This document shows, one piece after another, positions 14,516-18,708 of a stretch of DNA of 18,708 nucleotides. The translations under genes were made by a program, and so were the position numbers. The stretch is from Terriglobia bacterium (GTDB taxonomy: Bacteria; Acidobacteriota; Terriglobia; UBA7540), in NCBI GenBank assembly GCA_030040515.1, contig JASHTO010000520.1, positions 1 to 18,708 of the forward strand, given 5' to 3'. The first letter of the stretch is position 1; each line of letters begins with the position of its first letter. The notes under the pieces were generated by a model. The model did not search any database, had not been told where the DNA came from, and saw only the letters and a program-made list of their open reading frames with translations.

Positions 14516-14833
14516 GTGGAGATCAACAGCATCGTGATTGTGAGCCTGGTCTCGCCCAAGGAGAAAATGTGGGGCCAGCTTGTGATGCTGGAGCCGAAGG
14601 GCATCACCGTGCGGGGAATCGATCTTGCCGCCTTTGACGACTTCATTCGTCAGGTCATTCGGCAGGAGGAAACCGCCGTGGGGCTGAATACGGTTTTCTT
14701 CCCCATGCATCGCGTGGAGCGCATCATGGTGGATGAGCCGAGCGGCTCGATCCCCTCGCTCAGCGAACGGTTCCACGCCAAGGTCGGTCTGACCATTCAG
14801 GAATATTTGGGGATTGACGTGCCTCGAGTTTGA
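14516..14833 (+). CDS. Small protein of unknown function
   Basis: A 105-residue soluble protein I cannot name. It opens with a beta-rich stretch (VEINSIVIVSLVSPKEKMWG) and then GITVRGIDLAAFDDFIRQ, a central FFPMHRVERIMVDE and a tail SIPSLSERFHAKVGLTIQEY. The alternation of short strands with a Gly in KMWGQLVMLEPKGITVRG recalls a small Sm-like or SH3-like barrel, but that is only a shape impression. It has no cysteines, signal peptide or membrane helix. I place the start at GTG 14516, five bases after GGGAGG (14505-14510); GTG at 14510 would overlap that site. Codon use and the absence of competing frames look genuine. It lies between a DUF1684 gene and a repeat-containing gap before alkD. Confidence 0.72.
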   Translation: MEINSIVIVSLVSPKEKMWGQLVMLEPKGITVRGIDLAAFDDFIRQVIRQEETAVGLNTVFFPMHRVERIMVDEPSGSIPSLSERFHAKVGLTIQEYLGIDVPRV

Positions 14834-14941
14834 ATTGAAGGGCTTCGATGTGTATGGCATGAGCTTCCAGCCCATGCGCACGGCCAGGGCGGCCATGCCA
14901 CGGCGGACGGGCCCGGTTTCTGGACTCCGGTGGAGCCCATC

Positions 14942-14973
14942 GGACTCCCGAAAGCGGAGACATCCGCGCTAAG
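14942..14973 (+). repeat. GAGACA-core intergenic repeat, copy 1 (upstream of alkD)
   Basis: This 32-bp stretch ends seven bases before the alkD start and aligns at 24 of 32 positions with 15779-15810. It shares GGACTC, GAAA, GAGACA and GCGCTA blocks in the same order and spacing. Inside, GCGGA (14954-14958) and TCCGC (14963-14967) form a stem with loop GACA. Confidence 0.6.
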
Positions 14974-14979
14974 AAAATC

Positions 14980-15669
14980 ATGAGATCTGCCGAAATTCTC
15001 CAACTTCTTGCTTCCCGACCCAGTCCCCAAGATGTTGAGGGTATGGCGCGTTTTGGGATTGTGGCGAAGAAAGTTTATGGCGGCTGGTCGATTCCCGCGC
15101 TGAGAAAGCTGGCGAGGAAAATTGGGCATAGCCATCATCTGGCGCGGGAATTGTGGGCGGCAGAAGTCTTCGAAGCGCGGATTCTTGCTACTCTCATCGA
15201 CGAACCGGAAAAAATCACTTCACGCCAAATGAACCGGTGGGCAAAGGATTTCGACAATTGGGCGATCTGCGATAGCGCTTGCATCAACGTCTTTCGCTAC
15301 GCTCGATTTGCGCACCGGAAGTGTGTGGAATGGAGCTCGCGGCAGGAAGAGTTCGTCAAAAGAGCGGCATTTGCGCTGATGGCGGGGCTGGCCGTGGCCG
15401 ACAAGGCCGCCGGCGACAAGGCATTTCTGAAATTCTTGCCGTTGATCAAACGCCAAGCGACGGACGAGAGAAACATGGTGAGGAAAGGCGTGAACTGGGC
15501 GTTGCGGCAGATCGGTAAGCGCAATGCCAGGCTGAATCGGGCCGCTCTCAAGGCCTGCCGCGAAATTCACACCCTGGACTCAAGCGCCGCCCGCTGGATT
15601 GCCTCCGACGCGCGGCGGGAACTCGCCGGCCCGGCCGTACAACGCAGGCTGAAGATGGGCCGCGCATAG
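14980..15669 (+). CDS. alkD: AlkD-type DNA alkylation repair glycosylase
   Basis: AlkD enzymes are HEAT-repeat DNA glycosylases that remove cationic alkylated bases such as 7-methylguanine and 3-methyladenine without flipping the base out. The 229-residue protein is the family's normal length. The catalytic set of Bacillus cereus AlkD (W109, D113, W187) maps to W94, D98 (FDNWAICDSAC) and W173 (KGVNWALRQIGK); VYGGWSIPALRKLARKIG is the typical first HEAT region. The start ATG has no good ribosome site, since the repeat at 14942-14973 occupies that place. No other repair or adaptive-response gene (ada, alkB, alkA) is next to it; mutS is 12 kb away. Repeats of one family flank the gene on both sides, so it may have been inserted as a unit. 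Confidence 0.93.
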   Translation: MRSAEILQLLASRPSPQDVEGMARFGIVAKKVYGGWSIPALRKLARKIGHSHHLARELWAAEVFEARILATLIDEPEKITSRQMNRWAKDFDNWAICDSACINVFRYARFAHRKCVEWSSRQEEFVKRAAFALMAGLAVADKAAGDKAFLKFLPLIKRQATDERNMVRKGVNWALRQIGKRNARLNRAALKACREIHTLDSSAARWIASDARRELAGPAVQRRLKMGRA

Positions 15670-15676
15670 CTGTGGG

Positions 15677-15694
15677 GCGGGCGTCTCCACCCGC
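15677..15694. repeat. GTCTCC-loop hairpin downstream of alkD
   Basis: GCGGG (15677-15681) pairs with CCCGC (15690-15694); the 8-nt loop CGTCTCCA contains GTCTC, the complement of the GAGAC core found in the repeats at 14942 and 15779. It begins eight bases after the alkD stop and may be an inverted, decayed copy of that family. Confidence 0.45.
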
Positions 15695-15705
15695 GCTTCT
15701 CGAAC

Positions 15706-15733
15706 CCGGAATTCACGATCCGGAATCCACGCT
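15706..15733. repeat. Tandem pair of 14-bp units
   Basis: CCGGAATTCACGAT (15706-15719) is followed immediately by CCGGAATCCACGCT (15720-15733), identical at 12 of 14 positions. It sits in the alkD-pgsA gap between two other repeat-like segments. Confidence 0.5.
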
Positions 15734-15778
15734 CTGCGGCTCGGCATTGCCGCGCGTCGCCGATGGGGTCAGATTTCC

Positions 15779-15810
15779 GGACTCTTGAAACCCGAGACAC
15801 CGGCGCTACA
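15779..15810 (+). repeat. GAGACA-core intergenic repeat, copy 2 (upstream of pgsA)
   Basis: Second copy of the 32-bp repeat, 24 of 32 positions equal to 14942-14973. It ends in CGGCGCTACA, and ends ten bases before the pgsA start. The GCTACA end also matches one end of the 4338-4391 element, hinting at a common repeat architecture. Confidence 0.55.
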
Positions 15811-15820
15811 GCAAAAATCT

Positions 15821-16396
15821 ATGTCCACTCGGATCTTCACACCTTCGAATCAAATCACTCTCCTGCGCCTGATCTTTGTACCAATATTTGCGATTCTGGT
15901 CCTTGACCGGCACTATCGCGCGGCGCTGGCGGTGCTCACCGCCGCGGCACTGTCAGATATGCTGGACGGCGCTGTCGCCCGCCTCCTGAAGCAGGAAAGC
16001 CCGCTCGGCGTGGCGCTTGATCCCATCGCCGACAAAATCCTGATGACCACCGGATACATTACCCTGGCTTTGCGCGGAGCATTGCCCTGGTGGCTGACGG
16101 TTCTTGTGCTGAGCCGAGATGTCGTCATCATCACAACCGCGCTGGTCATCTCGCTCGTAGTGGGGTATCGGCCCTTCCATCCCTCGCTGCTGGGCAAGGC
16201 CTCCACCGTCGCCCAAATCACCACCCTATTCGCGGGAGTATGCCGCAGCGCGCACGTCCCCTACATTAACGCGGTCCTGGTCGGCTTCTTCATCTACGTC
16301 ACTGCCGCCTTAACCATGGCCTCTGCAATCCATTATGTGTTCGTCTTGCGGCAGCGCTTCGGCACTTCCGAGGCCGAGAATTCCGCCGGCTCATAA
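15821..16396 (+). CDS. pgsA: CDP-alcohol phosphatidyltransferase, probably phosphatidylglycerophosphate synthase
   Basis: An integral membrane enzyme that transfers a phosphatidyl group from CDP-diacylglycerol to an alcohol; the best assignment is glycerol-3-phosphate (PgsA), the committed step to phosphatidylglycerol and cardiolipin. The family signature D-x2-D-G-x2-A-R-x8-G-x3-D-x3-D is complete: D46, D49-G50, A53-R54, G63, D67, D71. The protein has 191 residues and about five or six hydrophobic segments, and opens with TPSNQITLLRLIFVPIF, the usual PgsA start. I take the ATG at 15821; a TTG at 15785 would add 12 residues read through the repeat and is unlikely. No strong ribosome site. Other CDP-alcohol transferases with different acceptors cannot be fully excluded; the family is certain. 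Confidence 0.88.
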   Translation: MSTRIFTPSNQITLLRLIFVPIFAILVLDRHYRAALAVLTAAALSDMLDGAVARLLKQESPLGVALDPIADKILMTTGYITLALRGALPWWLTVLVLSRDVVIITTALVISLVVGYRPFHPSLLGKASTVAQITTLFAGVCRSAHVPYINAVLVGFFIYVTAALTMASAIHYVFVLRQRFGTSEAENSAGS

Positions 16397-16514
16397 GGCA
16401 GCGCTTGATTTCGATCGTTGTGTTTGAACGGAAAGAGTTGCAGGCGCCATCCCGCCTCCCCAATTGAGCAGGAGACAATCTGGCGGGCGGTCCACGGCTC
16501 CTCATTACCCCATC

Positions 16515-16543
16515 TTGTAACCGCGTGTATTTTGTGGGATAAG
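16515..16543 (+). promoter_or_regulatory. Candidate promoter for the receptor gene
   Basis: TTGTAA (16515-16520) and GATAAG (16538-16543) are 17 bp apart, each 4/6 to consensus, about 100 bp before the receptor ATG. The 246-bp gap between pgsA and the receptor holds no other convincing gene. Confidence 0.25.
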
Positions 16544-16642
16544 AGACGGGCGACGGTTCGACGGATTAAAGCTGAGATAGAGAGATAAAGGAAGCGAGGA
16601 TTGACCGTAACTGCGGGCCATGGGGGGCAGACCGGAGGATCC

Positions 16643-18708
16643 ATGTTTCGACGTGCGACGATTGCCTCGCTCATCTTCTTGACGGTTCTGAGCGGCGGAT
16701 TTTTACTGGGGCAAACGCCCGATACCGCAACCCTCAGCGGGCGGATCACAGACGCGAGCGGCGCGGCGATTCCCGGCGTGGAAGTGACCGCCACGAATTC
16801 CATCACCGCGTTCAAACGCAGCGCTGCGACAGACACATCGGGCGCATTCTCAATCCCCGGTCTATCCATCTCCGGCACCTATCGCCTGACGACGAAGAAG
16901 GAAGGTTTCTCGGAGCGATCCCTCAATGACATCTCTCTGACGGCCGGCACCACTGCGGAAGTCGACCTGGAGCTGGCCGTTTCAGGCAGCCAAACCAAGG
17001 TGACCGTCACAGGGGAAGCCGGCGGCGTTCGCACCGACAGTCCGGAACTGGGCGCAACTCTCGGCCAGCCGCAGATTGAAGCCACGCCCTTAATCAACCA
17101 GCGGATCACCTATCTTCCACTTCTCAACTCGGCCAATCGGCCCGCCATCAATCAAGGCGACGTGTTCATGAACCAGGATCTGTTCACCACCAACGGCACG
17201 GGCCGGCGCCAGGCGTGGTTTGAAGTGGACGGCGCCAATGCCGTGGACGCCTGGGGCCGCCAGACCATCATTCCTAACTTCGGTGTGGATACCGTACAGG
17301 AAATGGACGTGCTCACTAACGCCTTTTCCGCACAATACGGCTTTACCGCCGGAAGTGTGATTAACATCGTAACGCAGCGCGGTGAAAATCAATTCCACGG
17401 CAGCGTGCTGGCGCTGGGCCGGCCGGCCGACACAGAGGCAAGGCTCTCCGGATTCACGACCACCAACGCCACCAGCGGCAATCAAATTACCGATGACACG
17501 CTGGGGCAATTCTCGACGGCACTCTCCGGTCCCGTCGGCGGCAACGGCAAGACGCAATTCTTCGCGCAGAGCGAATATAGCTGGCAGAGCCGCACCTCAC
17601 CCGTTACTTCGCCCATCGCGCCGCAAAACTTCGTGGGCCACTATCAGGATTGGCTCGGCATGATCCGCGTGGACCACGAGTTTACCGAGCGCAACACTGC
17701 CTTTTTCCGCGGAAATCTCGACCGGTTTTTCGACACCAACCCCAACGGAATTGTAGGCGGCAACAGCCTGCCCAGCGTTGACCGCATCTTCAATAAGCAC
17801 GTGTATGACTTGCTGGTGGGCGATACGGCGGTCCTCAGCCCTGCGCTACTCAATAACCTTCGCCTGCAGTTTCAACTCGCCTCACCCATCACTCAATTCA
17901 TTCCGCTGATTTACGGCACGCAATTTGTGGTCCCTGTCTCGACCGGCGGCACGTTTACGTCGGGCACTTCCCAATCCGCGCTGCTGATGAATCGCCAGTA
18001 CGAGGCGAACGACGTGGTTTCCGCGCGCCGCTCGCATCACAACATCACCTTTGGCGGCGATGTGATTGAGGCACACAATGGAGGCAACAGCAAGGAATTC
18101 GGCGGTCCCCTGTACTTAGGCTCGTTCACCTACAATACCTGCACGCAAGCCCTGAGCGTGTGCGAGAGTTCACCGTATCTCGACAACATCAACAACGTGG
18201 CATCCTACACGCAGAGCTACGGCAACGCGCAGTACACCGTGGATGACACGCTCTGGTCATTGTTTGTGCAGGACGACTACAAGGTGCGGCCTGACCTGAC
18301 GCTGAATCTCGGCCTGCGCTACGAGCGGCAAACTTTCACAGATTTCGACCGGGGATTCGCGCCGCGCTTTGGATTCGCCTATAACGTCAAAGGCGACGGC
18401 AAGACGGTGGTGCGCGGCGGCTTCGGAATTTACTACTCCCAGATTGTGGACAACAACGCGGCGAACTACGCGCTCTCCGGAATCACCGGAGTTTTCAACT
18501 ACACGGCGGGACCCGGCCAAGTGGGCTTCCCTTCCAGCATTGCTGCGGCGCCGCTGCCGGCCTTTCCGCCCGGAGCCGTGGCGCCGGTGCTCAGCCTCTA
18601 CGTGAGGCCCGGCGAGAGCAGCTACTTGAACCAGTATTTTCCAACCTCGACATTGCTCGGATACCAGAATGCCCTGCTGAGCCCCTACACGGAGCAGTGG
18701 ACCATCGG
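16643..18708 (+). CDS. Oar-like TonB-dependent outer-membrane receptor with carboxypeptidase-regulatory-like domain, 3' end missing
   Basis: A large outer-membrane protein cut by the window edge after 688 codons with no stop. A signal peptide (about residues 1-24, SLIFLTVLSGGFLLGQ) precedes a carboxypeptidase-regulatory-like beta-sandwich (about 28-112: TLSGRITDASGAAIPGVEVT, GTYRLTTKKEGF). Then comes a TonB plug-like domain: GVDTVQEMDVLTNAFSAQYG and GSVINIVTQRGENQFHGSVL are its hallmarks, and the rest is outer-membrane beta-barrel with alternating aromatic strands, such as FVQDDYKVRPDLTLNLGLRY and SPYTEQWTI. Acidobacteriota carry many such receptors, thought to import glycans or other large ligands; the ligand is not readable here. 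The usual LPLNGRN box near the plug start is altered (LINQRITYLPLLN). GGAGG at 16634-16638 lies four bases before the ATG. No sigma/anti-sigma pair or SusD gene is seen beside it. Confidence 0.9.
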   Translation, partial: MFRRATIASLIFLTVLSGGFLLGQTPDTATLSGRITDASGAAIPGVEVTATNSITAFKRSAATDTSGAFSIPGLSISGTYRLTTKKEGFSERSLNDISLTAGTTAEVDLELAVSGSQTKVTVTGEAGGVRTDSPELGATLGQPQIEATPLINQRITYLPLLNSANRPAINQGDVFMNQDLFTTNGTGRRQAWFEVDGANAVDAWGRQTIIPNFGVDTVQEMDVLTNAFSAQYGFTAGSVINIVTQRGENQFHGSVLALGRPADTEARLSGFTTTNATSGNQITDDTLGQFSTALSGPVGGNGKTQFFAQSEYSWQSRTSPVTSPIAPQNFVGHYQDWLGMIRVDHEFTERNTAFFRGNLDRFFDTNPNGIVGGNSLPSVDRIFNKHVYDLLVGDTAVLSPALLNNLRLQFQLASPITQFIPLIYGTQFVVPVSTGGTFTSGTSQSALLMNRQYEANDVVSARRSHHNITFGGDVIEAHNGGNSKEFGGPLYLGSFTYNTCTQALSVCESSPYLDNINNVASYTQSYGNAQYTVDDTLWSLFVQDDYKVRPDLTLNLGLRYERQTFTDFDRGFAPRFGFAYNVKGDGKTVVRGGFGIYYSQIVDNNAANYALSGITGVFNYTAGPGQVGFPSSIAAAPLPAFPPGAVAPVLSLYVRPGESSYLNQYFPTSTLLGYQNALLSPYTEQWTI

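Noticed and set aside
14448..14537. Short frame starting ATGGCC that overlaps the DUF1684 end
   Set aside because: 29 codons, no ribosome site of its own, and it overlaps the better-supported gene at 14516 in another frame.
16451..16487. Possible terminator after pgsA (CCCGCC at 16451-16456 with GGCGGG at 16482-16487, nested CTCC/GGAG)
   Set aside because: The loop is long (25 nt) and no T-run follows, so it does not look like an intrinsic terminator.

Overview
The window is GC-rich, gene-dense bacterial chromosome and most likely comes from an Acidobacteriota (Terriglobia-like) genome. This is inferred from the last gene, a large outer-membrane receptor with an N-terminal carboxypeptidase-regulatory-like domain followed by a TonB-receptor plug (the Oar-like type greatly expanded in Acidobacteriota), from a DUF1684 lipoprotein-like gene, and from GC-rich hairpin repeats between genes. 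No phage, IS element, CRISPR array, rRNA or tRNA was seen. Nearly all genes are housekeeping.

Layout. (1) 1-4307, plus strand: 3' end of hpt (purine salvage), mutS (mismatch repair) and anmK (cell-wall amino-sugar recycling); mutS and anmK overlap by ATGA. (2) 4308-4398: convergent gap holding a striking double-hairpin repeat. (3) 4399-6569, minus strand, a probable operon read eda (KDPG aldolase) -> a 63-residue membrane zinc-ribbon protein -> tsaC (tRNA t6A synthesis) -> a DUF218/YdcF-like membrane protein. (4) 6570-6824: divergent promoter region. (5) 6825-12897, plus strand: an aromatic amino-acid supra-operon trpC-trpF-trpB-trpA-chorismate mutase-DAHP synthase-tyrA. It supplies the entry step of the shikimate pathway (DAHP synthase), the branch point (chorismate mutase), the tyrosine branch (TyrA) and the last four steps of the tryptophan branch; trpE, trpG and trpD are absent from the window. 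(6) 12920-16396, plus strand: a DinB-fold protein, a secreted DUF1684 protein, a small unrecognised protein, an AlkD-type DNA glycosylase and a PgsA-type phosphatidyltransferase. The AlkD gene is flanked on both sides by copies of one short repeat family. (7) 16643 to the window edge: the receptor gene, cut off by the edge.

No clearly new multi-gene system is visible. The best leads are non-coding: the double-hairpin repeat at 4338-4391, the GAGAC-core repeats bracketing alkD, and the mutually exclusive hairpins between trpB and trpA. Two small protein families (the zinc-ribbon membrane protein and the 105-residue protein at 14516) also deserve a search. All promoter and hairpin calls are by eye.
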